A DNA stretch of 64,000 nucleotides from Croceicoccus naphthovorans. Lineage in GTDB: Bacteria > Pseudomonadota > Alphaproteobacteria > Sphingomonadales > Sphingomonadaceae. How positions within the stretch are numbered: the stretch's first letter is position 1; every line of letters begins with the position of its first letter. The notes below the pieces were generated by a model that saw nothing but the letters and a program-made list of their open reading frames with translations, did no database searches and was not told the DNA's origin. The translations under genes and the position numbers were made by a program. The stretch spans positions 3,041,501-3,105,500 of the forward strand of contig NZ_CP011770.1 of assembly GCF_001028705.1 (NCBI RefSeq), in the 5' to 3' direction. Shown here piece by piece: positions 51,829 to 59,920 of the stretch.

Positions 51829-52080
51829 ATGCGCAAGATCATTCTCGCCGCCGCTGCTGCCGGTGCCGCTCTCTCGCTGACCGCTTGCTCGGAAGGCACC
51901 GAAGACGCCGCCGAAGCTACCGTTGACGGCGCTGCCGAAGACACCGCTGAAAACGTCGACGCCATGGGCGAAGCCGCTGACGACGCGATGGCCGAAGCTG
52001 CCAACGAAGCTGACGATGCAGCTGCTGAAGTTGAAGCCGACGTCCAGAACGAGACGGAAGCTGAAGCTGCTGCTGACTAA
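51829..52080 (+). CDS. Small acidic lipoprotein, 83 aa
   Basis: A signal peptide ends in lipobox LSLTAC (Cys near residue 20). The mature part is about 60 residues almost entirely of Ala, Glu, Asp and a few Val/Thr, probably an extended helix, with heptad-like alanine spacing. This resembles entericidin- or Lpp-like small envelope proteins in overall style, but I recognise no specific family. AAGGA lies 9 nt before the ATG at 51829; an ATG two codons upstream is closer to it. It is monocistronic with a good terminator. Confidence 0.72.
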   Translation: MRKIILAAAAAGAALSLTACSEGTEDAAEATVDGAAEDTAENVDAMGEAADDAMAEAANEADDAAAEVEADVQNETEAEAAAD

Positions 52081-52101
52081 TTCAGCGTAAGCGAACAAGC
52101 G

Positions 52102-52137
52102 GGGCGCGGAAGGCAGATGCTTTCCGCGCCCTTCTTG
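52102..52137 (+). terminator. Terminator after the acidic lipoprotein gene
   Basis: GGGCGCGGAA (52102-52111) and TTCCGCGCCC (52122-52131) form a perfect 10-bp stem followed by TTCTTGT. Confidence 0.82.
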
Positions 52138-52249
52138 TATCTGGGGTAGAGAAACACGGCTGCATTGGGCGCGTCCGACCCGGCCCTATCCATAAGGGTG
52201 ACGCGCGACAGGCAAGGCGGCCCACGACAGCCCTGCCGGTCAACGCCGT

Positions 52250-53299
52250 TTAGCGATTGCGCGTGTTGTCGTTCGATGCCGTCGCGGCAAAACGCGGATT
52301 GGCGAAGCCGGCATAGAGCGTGCGGGTAATCTCCGCGATCCGCGCATCGCGCTGCGGACGGCCTCCCTGACCGGTGACGTAGATTGCCAGGGCGACAACG
52401 CGCCCGTCCGGCATTTCGACAAAGCCGACATCGCTGGCCGTATTGTTCAAAGTGCCGGTCTTATGGCCAAAGCTGGTCCCGCTCGGCAGGCCCGCCTTGA
52501 TCCGGCGGCTGCCGGTAACGGTCCGTGTCATCGCGCCGATCACAACATCCGTGCTCGGCCCCGACAGCCACTGCCCCTTGTAGAGCCCGGCGATCAGCTG
52601 AACCATTTCCATCGGCGGGGCCGAATCGCGCTGATCCGCGCCGGTCGCCGGATCGAATTCGCCGTCGTCACGCACCAGCGTCGCGATGTCGCGATCGATG
52701 CGGAACCGGTTGAAGCCCTTGGACCGCATCCACTTGGTCACTTCCGCCGGTCCGCCCACAGCCTTCAACATAGCGTCGGTCGCGGCATTGTCGCTGCGCG
52801 TAATCATCAGCTCGATCAAGCTCCGCGCGGTCAGCGACATGCCCGGTTTTACCGGTGCGACCGCGGTCGAGAACGGGCGCGAGGCGACCGGGATCATCAG
52901 CGGGTACTTGTCGTCCAGCTGGTACTTGCCCGCATCGACACCGGCCAGAAACGTGGCCGCGATGGCGATTTTCGAGGTGCTGGCCATGGGGAAGGCCTGA
53001 TCGCCCAGAATCGAGACGGTCTGCCCGCTGCTCAGGTCCAGCGCGGCAACGCCGATTCGGCCCTTGTCGGCGCGGGCAACCGCGAACAGCTGCTGACGCA
53101 GGCCAGAGGTCTGCGCATCATCAGCCTGCCGACCGTCGAGGACGGATCCGTTCGGGCCGTTGATGAATTCCTCGAAGCTTGCCGCTTTCGAATCGCGCGC
53201 TTCGACGGTTGTGCCCAGCAACATGGCCGGTGCGGCAATGGCCGCAATCGCGGCGCGGCGGATCGTTCGCCAGTGGCTCAAGCTCAATTCCAGTCCCAT
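52250..53299 (-). CDS. Class A beta-lactamase-like serine hydrolase, 349 aa
   Basis: An exported penicillin-interacting enzyme. An N-terminal signal region (about 1-35) is followed by class A landmarks: SxxK as STSK (Ser107, Lys110), SDN (169-171) and KTG (280-282). However, where class A enzymes have the omega-loop pattern DRxExxLN, this protein has DRDIATLV, so the deacylating glutamate (E166) and N170 are replaced by Ile and Val. The loop is longer, with an alternative Glu in DGEFDP. It may hydrolyse poorly, act on other esters or peptides, or use a different base. Length exceeds typical class A by about 50 residues, mostly at the N terminus. Confidence 0.82.
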   Translation of the reverse strand: MGLELSLSHWRTIRRAAIAAIAAPAMLLGTTVEARDSKAASFEEFINGPNGSVLDGRQADDAQTSGLRQQLFAVARADKGRIGVAALDLSSGQTVSILGDQAFPMASTSKIAIAATFLAGVDAGKYQLDDKYPLMIPVASRPFSTAVAPVKPGMSLTARSLIELMITRSDNAATDAMLKAVGGPAEVTKWMRSKGFNRFRIDRDIATLVRDDGEFDPATGADQRDSAPPMEMVQLIAGLYKGQWLSGPSTDVVIGAMTRTVTGSRRIKAGLPSGTSFGHKTGTLNNTASDVGFVEMPDGRVVALAIYVTGQGGRPQRDARIAEITRTLYAGFANPRFAATASNDNTRNR

Positions 53300-53413
53300 C
53301 GTGGCTCCCTGCTTAGCACGGATCAGATTGTCGAAGGATGAACCGAAAGTTTAATCCGCTCAAGCGGGGAACGATATGGTGTGCAAAACCGACGTTGTCT
53401 GGAAAACGGCCCT

Positions 53414-53572
53414 TCAGTCGCCCTTCGCACCTGCGACACCGGACCCGGCCTGAATGGCGCGCGACTGCGCCTTGCGACGCCGCAGGTTCTCTCGCAACTG
53501 GCGGGCAAGCCGCTCTTCGCGGGTTTCCTTGTCGCCCTTTGCAGTGTGGGCCTTATCGCCGGTCTCGCTCAT
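53414..53572 (-). CDS. Small basic hypothetical protein, 52 aa
   Basis: A short, highly charged protein (MSETGDKAHTAKGDKETREE then RLARQLRENLRRRKAQSRAI). It is similar in style to small conserved alphaproteobacterial proteins with an RLAxxLRxNLxRRKAQ core, of unknown function. It is not followed closely by a partner here. The start is the ATG at 53572. Downstream on the same strand is the serine hydrolase, but 114 nt and the intervening sequence do not argue for a shared role. Confidence 0.5.
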   Translation of the reverse strand: MSETGDKAHTAKGDKETREERLARQLRENLRRRKAQSRAIQAGSGVAGAKGD

Positions 53573-53694
53573 GCAAATCCTGATGCCAGCGCAGATCGCG
53601 GTCCGCAATGCTTGACAAGGCGGTGGCCCCCAGCCAATAGCGCGCCCCTGCGATCCGCCGCCCCGATGGGCTGTGAATCTTCGCGACATGGTAC

Positions 53695-53769
53695 GCTGCT
53701 GTAGCTCAGTGGTAGAGCGCACCCTTGGTAAGGGTGAGGTCGGGAGTTCAATCCTCCCCAGCAGCACCA
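53695..53769 (+). tRNA. tRNA-Thr (anticodon GGT)
   Basis: Acceptor stem GCTGCTG pairs with CAGCAGC. The D-arm TAGCTCAGTGGTAGAGC is standard. The anticodon stem CACCC/GGGTG encloses loop TTGGTAA with anticodon GGT. The T-arm is GGGAG-TTCAATC-CTCCC, and CCA is encoded at the 3' end (53767-53769). The integrase gene and accessory genes begin downstream, so its 3' end is the likely attachment site. Confidence 0.95.
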
Positions 53770-53815
53770 TTTTTGTCGCAGATACCCACCCGATTTGCTG
53801 CCACGAACGTTGGGC

Positions 53816-53861
53816 GGAAAGACAAAAGGCCGCCCTCATCGGGACGGCCTTTTGTCTTTCC
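53816..53861. terminator. Perfect 17-bp inverted repeat, bidirectional terminator
   Basis: GGAAAGACAAAAGGCCG (53816-53832) and its exact complement (53845-53861) flank a 12-nt loop, with runs of A and T in the outer stem arms. It lies 46 nt after the tRNA and probably terminates the tRNA transcript. The symmetrical T/A arms let it work in both directions. Confidence 0.75.
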
Positions 53862-54040
53862 ATTGGCGCACCCGACATTGCTAAAACTTCTGTCGCAGGC
53901 TGTGTCGGGACGTCCCTAACTACTCTGTAAAATCAGGGATTTGTCTTCTACCGTGTTCACGGTTGATCGCCCCCAGTTGCCTGCATTTCGATCACCATGT
54001 GGGGTCGAAAGTTGGAACAATTTTATGGTGTGTATAACCT

Positions 54041-55180
54041 ATGGCACTGACAGCATTGAAAGTGAAGAACGCCAAGCCCGGTCGTTACGTTGATGGCCGT
54101 GGCTTGTGTCTTTTTGTGAAGGAAAGCGGCTCCCGTAGTTGGGTCTTGCGGATGCAGCACAACGGCAGGCGGCGCGACTACGGATTGGGATCGGCGCTCG
54201 ATGTGACGCTGACCGAAGCGCGGGACGCAGCGGCAGCCCTGCGTCGCCAGGTTCGCGCCGGGATCGATCCGGTTGCCGAACGACGGAAGTCGCGCAAGGT
54301 GGTGCCGAGCTTCGAGACGGCAGCGCGCGAATGCTACGAGGCGTTGAAGGACGGCTGGAAGAACCAGAACTATCGTAACTGGATTTCCAGCATGGAAAAC
54401 CATGTCTTCCCGCTGATCGGCAGGAAGCCCGTCGATCAGGTGGACAGCACCCACGTCGTCGAGGTGCTCACGCCCATCTGGCTCGAAATCCCCGATACCG
54501 CCCGCAAGATTTTGCAGCGCATTGGTGCCGTGCTCGACTTTGCGCACATCAAAGGATGGCGGGAAGAAGAGGCCGCGCTGCGCTCAGTCCGCAAAGGATT
54601 GCCGCGCCAGACCGACAAGGTCGAGCACTTCAAGGCCATGCCCTATGCCGACATTCCGGCGTTCATGAAGGAGCTGGCGACCGCATCACCCACCACGGGC
54701 CGCGATGCCCTGCGTTTCACGATCTATAATGCCGTGCGGTCAAGCGAGACGCGCAAGGCTGTCTGGACCGAGATCGACCTCGACAAGGCGGTCTGGACCA
54801 TTCCCGGCGAGCGCATGAAGGCAAAGGAAACGCATGTGGTGCCGCTCTCTAAGGCGGCGGTTTCGATTCTGCGTCGGCGCTGGAGATTGCGCACGAGCGA
54901 CGATGGCCTCGTGTTCTCGAATAATGGCGAGAAGCCCATCAGCGACATGACAATGACCAAGCTATTGCGCGATGCCGGGATCAAGGGTGCGACCGTCCAC
55001 GGGTTCCGTTCCGCATTCACCGATTGGGCAGCGGAGAAGACCGACTTTCCCAAGGAGGTTGCGGACAAGGCCTTGGCGCACAAGCTCAGCAACCAGGTTG
55101 AAGCCGCCTATCGCCGCACCGACTTCTTCGACAAACGGCGCGACTTGATGGGCGCGTGGGCAGATTACTTGCAGCAATGA
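54041..55180 (+). CDS. Tyrosine-type site-specific integrase, 379 aa
   Basis: A phage-P4-like integrase with an N-terminal DUF4102 arm-binding domain (KVKNAKPGRYVDGRGLCLFV and SWVLRMQ), a core-binding SAM-like domain (about 95-180), and a catalytic domain. The catalytic domain keeps Arg in NAVRSSET, HxxR in HGFRSAFTDW, a second His in ALAHKLSNQ, and the nucleophile Tyr in VEAAYRR. All catalytic residues are intact. The gene sits 271 nt from tRNA-Thr and points into the island. There is no clear ribosome-binding site; TATAAC lies only 2 nt before the ATG. Confidence 0.92.
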   Translation: MALTALKVKNAKPGRYVDGRGLCLFVKESGSRSWVLRMQHNGRRRDYGLGSALDVTLTEARDAAAALRRQVRAGIDPVAERRKSRKVVPSFETAARECYEALKDGWKNQNYRNWISSMENHVFPLIGRKPVDQVDSTHVVEVLTPIWLEIPDTARKILQRIGAVLDFAHIKGWREEEAALRSVRKGLPRQTDKVEHFKAMPYADIPAFMKELATASPTTGRDALRFTIYNAVRSSETRKAVWTEIDLDKAVWTIPGERMKAKETHVVPLSKAAVSILRRRWRLRTSDDGLVFSNNGEKPISDMTMTKLLRDAGIKGATVHGFRSAFTDWAAEKTDFPKEVADKALAHKLSNQVEAAYRRTDFFDKRRDLMGAWADYLQQ

Positions 55181-55197
55181 CTGAACGACGACGTTCG

Positions 55198-56520
55198 CTA
55201 AACGAACTTTGAAATCGCAGGGTCAGGCGGCCCAAACTCGATTTCAATCCAGTCATCGTCCTTTTCGCCGCCACTGATAACTTTCATTGAGGTTGGCAGG
55301 TGTCCTTGATCGAGCATCAGCTGAAACGGATTGCCCATCTTGCTCGGAGCGTTTTCCTTGCGGCCTTTCCATCGGCGCATTTCGTTCATCCTTTCCACGG
55401 AAAGGTCACCAGCCATTACCTCCATCAATTCGCGCGAGCTGATCTTCAATTTGCTGATAGGCACTGAATTACCTCCTGAAGATAGTGAGCCGCCACCATG
55501 GAAACCTAGTTTGGGGATAGCCTCAAGCGCCCTAGTGGCTCCGTTTATTGGCGCGCAGACCGGGGCAGGCAATTCTGCGAGCATCGCCCGAAATGTTTTT
55601 TCCAGCGCAGGCGATTGCGGCAGCCCTCGTTGGGTTCTGAAGACTGCCCGCACCGTGCGTTCGGGAGGGTCAATTTGCAGGACGTGGCGCTGTTCTTCAT
55701 GGACGGAGACAGCAAGCACGAAATCGATAGAGCTATTCTGCGATAGAAAGTGCTCAATTATCTGCTCGGCGGTGAAGTTCTGAAAGCCGATTCCCGGTTT
55801 GCGAAGGCATTCAGTGTCGCCGTCGCAGACGATGATGCCCGTCACGCCTTCCAAACTCTTGAGCTGCTTCGCTTTTGCCTTCAGAGCGTTGTAGAGCGGG
55901 TTTCGATCCAGCGATTGCGGCGCGGAATAGGCTGCATAGCTTCCGTAGCTATAGCCGTCGCTGGTCCGCCTTATGGTCACCGACAATTCAATCTCGTCTT
56001 CATCGATAGCCACAACAATCGGATCGGAATCTTCCGACAATTGCTGGCGCACGCTCGGCATGATTCTTTCCCTTACAAATTCACGAATCTTGCCACGGCG
56101 GGGAATCTTGAGATTGGTCCGCTCGCCTTTCCCCGCCCTCTCCCGGTATGAGCCAACCCGAACATCCACCCCGCCTATCGGCAAACCGAGTTTGGTCTTC
56201 TGCCGTTCGATTTCTTGGCTAAGTTCGTCGTATGGATTTTCTTCATCGCGGCCATCATCGGACACGGTGGTGATGTCGGCGGTGAACGAGGTGGCACCAT
56301 TGAATGTGATGTCAGGCCGCTTCCCGGTGACCTTCTCCTCCTCGATTGCCAGCTCGCCCTGATCGCGGAGGCCATGGATTACAAGCAATTCCCACATCGC
56401 GGCCAGGCGATGCGAATTTGGAACATTCAACTTTCGCACCAACTCAGCCCGCGCGCCATCGGTGACTTTGCCGCGAATATCATTGAGGCGAGCCTGAATG
56501 CTTCTGCGGGAAAAGATCAT
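55198..56520 (-). CDS. Island protein with possible degenerate nuclease fold, 440 aa
   Basis: An intact gene of unknown family, convergent with the integrase. Residues about 40-85 have an order reminiscent of PD-(D/E)XK nucleases: an N-terminal helix with WELLVIHG, then KRPDITF and FTADITTVS. The usual D/E-x-K is absent (ADIT), so the fold assignment is a guess. The middle has beta-rich segments (PIVVAIDEDEIELSVTIRR, VTGIIVCDG and IDFVLAVSVHEEQ) and the C terminus is glycine- and charge-rich. I start at the ATG at 56520; a TTG three codons upstream is an alternative. Confidence 0.55.
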   Translation of the reverse strand: MIFSRRSIQARLNDIRGKVTDGARAELVRKLNVPNSHRLAAMWELLVIHGLRDQGELAIEEEKVTGKRPDITFNGATSFTADITTVSDDGRDEENPYDELSQEIERQKTKLGLPIGGVDVRVGSYRERAGKGERTNLKIPRRGKIREFVRERIMPSVRQQLSEDSDPIVVAIDEDEIELSVTIRRTSDGYSYGSYAAYSAPQSLDRNPLYNALKAKAKQLKSLEGVTGIIVCDGDTECLRKPGIGFQNFTAEQIIEHFLSQNSSIDFVLAVSVHEEQRHVLQIDPPERTVRAVFRTQRGLPQSPALEKTFRAMLAELPAPVCAPINGATRALEAIPKLGFHGGGSLSSGGNSVPISKLKISSRELMEVMAGDLSVERMNEMRRWKGRKENAPSKMGNPFQLMLDQGHLPTSMKVISGGEKDDDWIEIEFGPPDPAISKFV

Positions 56521-56657
56521 ATCCACCAACTAGGATTGAAAACACCAGATTCCAATCATTGGCTGACAATCGTCGCCAACAACACCGGTCACTTCACCGC
56601 TGTTTGGTAATTCTGAACTTCTCAATGACCGAAATGGCTTGCCGGAAATGTTCCAGC

Positions 56658-56846
56658 CTAGACCGTCCTCTGTTTGATAAGCTCTTGCAGGCTAGCGGTG
56701 GTAATCCGAGTTGCCTTGCCGATCTTCACCGTTTCGAGTTCGCCGCTGGAGATCAATTCGTAGAGCTTCGTGCGCCCGATACCAATCATGCGGGCAGCGT
56801 CATTCACCCGGACGCAGATCGGCTCGACAGGTTGATGGCCGCTCAT
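56658..56846 (-). CDS. Excisionase/MerR-like HTH protein, 62 aa
   Basis: A small DNA-binding protein of the excisionase (HTH_17) group: VNDAARMIGIGRTKLYELIS forms the winged-helix start, and GKATRITTASLQELIKQR completes it. Such proteins bind arm sites and steer integrases toward excision, or regulate island genes. It overlaps the end of the upstream AlpA-type gene by four bases (ATGA). Candidate Xis of this island. Confidence 0.8.
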   Translation of the reverse strand: MSGHQPVEPICVRVNDAARMIGIGRTKLYELISSGELETVKIGKATRITTASLQELIKQRTV

Positions 56847-57049
56847 TCCGCCGGTTCCTCTTCACCGTAGTGAGCGGGATCGGCGATCCAGCGATTGATG
56901 GCTGACTCGTGCCAGCCCGCGCCGTGGATGCTGATCTTGACCTGCGACGGGAACGTGCCCTCTGCGATCTTGCGATAAATGGTAGAGCGGGAAAGACCGG
57001 TACGGTCGAGCACGGTCTTGAGGCGGATGATGCGTTCGGTATTCGACAT
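56843..57049 (-). CDS. AlpA-family phage regulator, 68 aa
   Basis: A short MerR-like winged-helix protein with the AlpA signature RLKTVLDRTGLSRSTIYRKI followed by AEGTFPSQVKI and WHESAINRWIADP. AlpA in P4-related elements activates excision or the integrase. It is first in a two-gene operon with the Xis-like gene, transcribed away from the AbiE operon. Confidence 0.85.
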   Translation of the reverse strand: MSNTERIIRLKTVLDRTGLSRSTIYRKIAEGTFPSQVKISIHGAGWHESAINRWIADPAHYGEEEPAE

Positions 57050-57458
57050 AGGGCATTCTCACTTTGACATTAGCAGCCCCTCTACGGAACATAATGAGAA
57101 CTTTTCTAAAGGGCGCAAGGGCCAGATTCACTTGGAATTCGGGCAATTCTTCAACGATTTGCACCATTTGAACCGTCTTTGGATGGTCTGAGACCTTTAC
57201 AGACAAGCCGCTCCGCCGCCCAACGGTTTGGAAATTTTTTCGTTCGGCCCGATTTTGCGACAGACATGCGAAGAAATGCGACGACAGAGGCGGATTTTTG
57301 CACCAGCGTTGCCGGATTTCGCGGACGAATCATGTCTTCTTTCGCGCAGTCCGCTTGGTTGCGGGGTTTGAATCTTTGCCAGAACGCTAAGTCCAGCTTA
57401 GTCTTTTGAGGCTATTTCAAACTGGACACGAGTTTATACAAGTGGCAAAACACTAAGC
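57050..57458. other. Divergent intergenic region between alpA-like and abiE genes
   Basis: No convincing gene. The region separates two divergent operons and must hold both promoters. A small dyad CTAAG-TCCAG-CTTAG lies near 57388-57402, upstream of the AbiE operon, where AbiEi autoregulation would be expected. TATACA at about 57434-57439 could be its -10. Confidence 0.4.
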
Positions 57459-58247
57459 ATGGCTACGCGTTTGGACAGCAAGCTAAACCAACTCCAGCAG
57501 GAGCTTCCGGAAGGACTTCTGGTCGATGCCGCCTGGCTGGAGGCCAATGGCTATTCGTCCGCGCTGCGCAGCCAGTATGTAAGTTCCGGCTGGCTGGATA
57601 GCCCAGCGCGACGGGTCTATCGCCGTTCACGCGGGCCTATGACCTGGCAGCAAGTCGTGATCTCGCTCCAGACCATGCTTGACCTTCCATTGACCGTTGG
57701 TGGTCGCACCGCGCTCGAACAGCAAGGCTATGCCCACTACCTTTCGGCAAACGTCCAGACAGTTCACCTTTACGGACCAACACGACCGCCAACCTGGCTG
57801 GATGATTTGCCGATCGACGTGACATTCGCATGGCACAACAGCTTGCGCCTGTTTCCAGCAGATGCCGACACGCCGCCATTGCCAAGCCCCACCATGTATA
57901 GTGCCGCTGGCGCGCAATTGCCTGTTCGTTATTCGAGCAAGGAGCGCGCCGTTCTCGAGTTGCTCGATGAGCTGCCCAGGCATGAGAGCTTTCATCAGGT
58001 CGACGCCTTGATGGAAGGCTTAAGCGATCTCAGCCCTCGTCGCCTGCAAACTCTTCTCGAAGCCTGCTCCAGCGTAAAGGTGAAGCGGCTGTTCCTGTTC
58101 TTTGCCGACCGGCACCGCCATGCTTGGCGACCGAAACTCGAATTGGCCAAGATCGATCTGGGTTCAGGCAAACGGGTTCTGGTGAAGGGAGGCAAGCTCG
58201 ATCCGCAATACGACATCACGGTGCCTGCCGATCTTGGAGAACAATAG
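57459..58247 (+). CDS. AbiEi-like antitoxin/regulator, 262 aa
   Basis: Resembles the antitoxin of type IV AbiE toxin-antitoxin systems: an N-terminal winged helix (LLVDAAWLEANGYSSALRSQ then YVSSGWLDSPARRVYRR) and a C-terminal domain (HQVDALMEGLSDLSPRRLQT then LLEACSSVKVKRLFLFFADR) typical of AbiEi_3-type proteins. AbiEi represses the operon and counteracts the nucleotidyltransferase toxin. It lies only 3 nt before the AbiEii gene and leads a four-gene operon. Confidence 0.85.
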   Translation: MATRLDSKLNQLQQELPEGLLVDAAWLEANGYSSALRSQYVSSGWLDSPARRVYRRSRGPMTWQQVVISLQTMLDLPLTVGGRTALEQQGYAHYLSANVQTVHLYGPTRPPTWLDDLPIDVTFAWHNSLRLFPADADTPPLPSPTMYSAAGAQLPVRYSSKERAVLELLDELPRHESFHQVDALMEGLSDLSPRRLQTLLEACSSVKVKRLFLFFADRHRHAWRPKLELAKIDLGSGKRVLVKGGKLDPQYDITVPADLGEQ

Positions 58248-58250
58248 GAA

Positions 58251-59174
58251 ATGGCCTTCCAGGACGCCTATCGGCAGCAGGTTGCCCTCCTGATCCGCAC
58301 CCTCCCGTTCGTAGCGCAGGAGCAGTGCTTCGCGCTCAAGGGCGGCACGGCGATCAACCTCTTCGTGCGCGACTTGCCGCGCCTCTCGGTGGACATCGAC
58401 CTGACCTACTTGCCGGTCGAGGATCGCGTTTCATCACTCGCAGCTATCGACGCGGCGATGGCGCGGATCAAGGAGAGGATCGAAGGCGGCATACCGGGTG
58501 CGGCGGTCGCCCCATCGCGTTCCGCAGGCGACAACATCATCACCAAGCTCATCGTCCGCTCCGAAGGCGTTCAGATCAAGATCGAGGTCACACCCGTCTT
58601 GCGCGGCACCGTCTACGATCCCGTAGTCATGAGTGTTGTGCCTACAGTCGAAGACACATTCGGCTTCGCCGAAATGCAGGTTGTTTCCTTCGCTGACCTC
58701 TATGCGGGGAAGATCGTGGCGGCGCTGGATCGCCAGCACCCGCGTGACCTGTTCGACGTGCGAGACCTGCTGGCGAATGAAGGTATAAGCGACGAACTGC
58801 GACGCGCATTCCTCGTCTACCTCATCAGCCACAATCGCCCGATGGCAGAGGTGCTCGCTCCGACTCGCAAACCACTGGACGAGGAGTTCGAGCGCGGATT
58901 TGTCGGTATGACACAAGAGAGTATCGAGCTTGCCGATCTGGAGGCTACGCGCGAGGCACTCATCGCCACAATGGTTGGCGAGATGCCAGACCCGCACCGG
59001 CAGTTCCTAATCGGCTTCAAGCGCGGTGAGCCGGACTGGGAACTTCTCGGCATACCGGAAGCAAGGCATCTGCCAGCAGTCTTGTGGAAGCAGCAAAACC
59101 TGGAGAAGATGCAACCTGAAAATCGGAAGGCGATGATTGAGGCATTGGAGAATGTACTGATGGTGCCGAGATGA
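58251..59174 (+). CDS. AbiEii-like nucleotidyltransferase toxin, 307 aa
   Basis: A DNA polymerase-beta-type nucleotidyltransferase of the AbiEii group. The catalytic pattern is intact: KGGTAINLF followed by the acidic DIDLTYL, then the third acid in IKIEVTP. Characterised AbiEii/MenT proteins add nucleotides to tRNA or other targets and arrest growth, giving abortive phage defence. The helical C-terminal part has FADLYAGKIVAALDRQHPRD typical of the family. Its stop overlaps the start of the next gene (ATGA), which couples translation to a putative nuclease. Confidence 0.88.
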   Translation: MAFQDAYRQQVALLIRTLPFVAQEQCFALKGGTAINLFVRDLPRLSVDIDLTYLPVEDRVSSLAAIDAAMARIKERIEGGIPGAAVAPSRSAGDNIITKLIVRSEGVQIKIEVTPVLRGTVYDPVVMSVVPTVEDTFGFAEMQVVSFADLYAGKIVAALDRQHPRDLFDVRDLLANEGISDELRRAFLVYLISHNRPMAEVLAPTRKPLDEEFERGFVGMTQESIELADLEATREALIATMVGEMPDPHRQFLIGFKRGEPDWELLGIPEARHLPAVLWKQQNLEKMQPENRKAMIEALENVLMVPR

Positions 59175-59920
59175 TGACATTGCCCGGTTTTCTTCCTGGT
59201 GTTCCGGCAGAGCATGTATTGAACAGGCTCGCCACGGCAGGTGGGAAAGAAGTCGAGTCCGGCAAGTTCGCAAGTCCTGAAAGCTCAGCCGCCCTTGCTG
59301 TGAATTGCTTTGGATGGTTCATCGAACGCTTGGAGAGTTTTCCGCCGCTGCCCGGCATGGACAACTCTGACCCCGTGGAAATGGTGGATGTTGAATTTAC
59401 CGCTCGATTTCCCTGGTCCGGGGGTCGTCACCCTTGGCTTGACGCTGTCGTTCAAACGCAGGTCAGCCTTATCGGCATCGAGAGCAAACGGTTTGAACCC
59501 TTCCGTGACCAGAAATCGGTGTCTTTATCGTCGGCCTATGATCGACCGGTCTGGGGCGACAATATGCGGCGGTATGAGCAAATGCGTGACCGATTGCGGT
59601 CCGGTGCAGTCACGTTCCGCCATTTGGACGCCGTGCAGTTAGTCAAACACGCTTTCGGGCTTGTGACGGAGGCGCGGCGAAGAGGCCGCAGGCCCGTACT
59701 ATTCTATATTTATGCCGAACCGACCTCACGGGCAGGCAAAGCTATCCCGTCAGAGGATATTTTGCGGCATCGAAAGGAAATCACGGAATTTGCCGAAGCA
59801 GTGAGAGGAGATGACGTAGCGTTTCACTTCTCCAGCTATCGTGACTGGATCTCGACGTGGCCCAACGGTGGCGACCTAAAGGCACATGGTCGAACGATCA
59901 TCGAGACATTCAGTCCATGA
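59171..59920 (+). CDS. Putative PD-(D/E)XK nuclease, 249 aa
   Basis: An intact protein I do not recognise by name but with a credible nuclease core: a helix with Glu37, then D91 in HPWLDAV, twelve residues, and E104-S-K106 in GIESKRFEPF, the spacing of PD-(D/E)XK enzymes. The C-terminal half has RPVLFYIYAEP and an ending SYRDWISTW, consistent with an alpha/beta extension. Start and stop codons overlap those of AbiEii and the next gene by four bases, so it belongs to the AbiE operon. A DNA-cutting effector or partner in defence is inferred. Confidence 0.6.
   Translation: MMTLPGFLPGVPAEHVLNRLATAGGKEVESGKFASPESSAALAVNCFGWFIERLESFPPLPGMDNSDPVEMVDVEFTARFPWSGGRHPWLDAVVQTQVSLIGIESKRFEPFRDQKSVSLSSAYDRPVWGDNMRRYEQMRDRLRSGAVTFRHLDAVQLVKHAFGLVTEARRRGRRPVLFYIYAEPTSRAGKAIPSEDILRHRKEITEFAEAVRGDDVAFHFSSYRDWISTWPNGGDLKAHGRTIIETFSP

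Noticed and set aside
51612..51926. 104-codon plus-strand frame before the acidic lipoprotein
   Set aside because: Overlaps the lipoprotein gene in another frame, with an arginine-rich nonsense-like tail.
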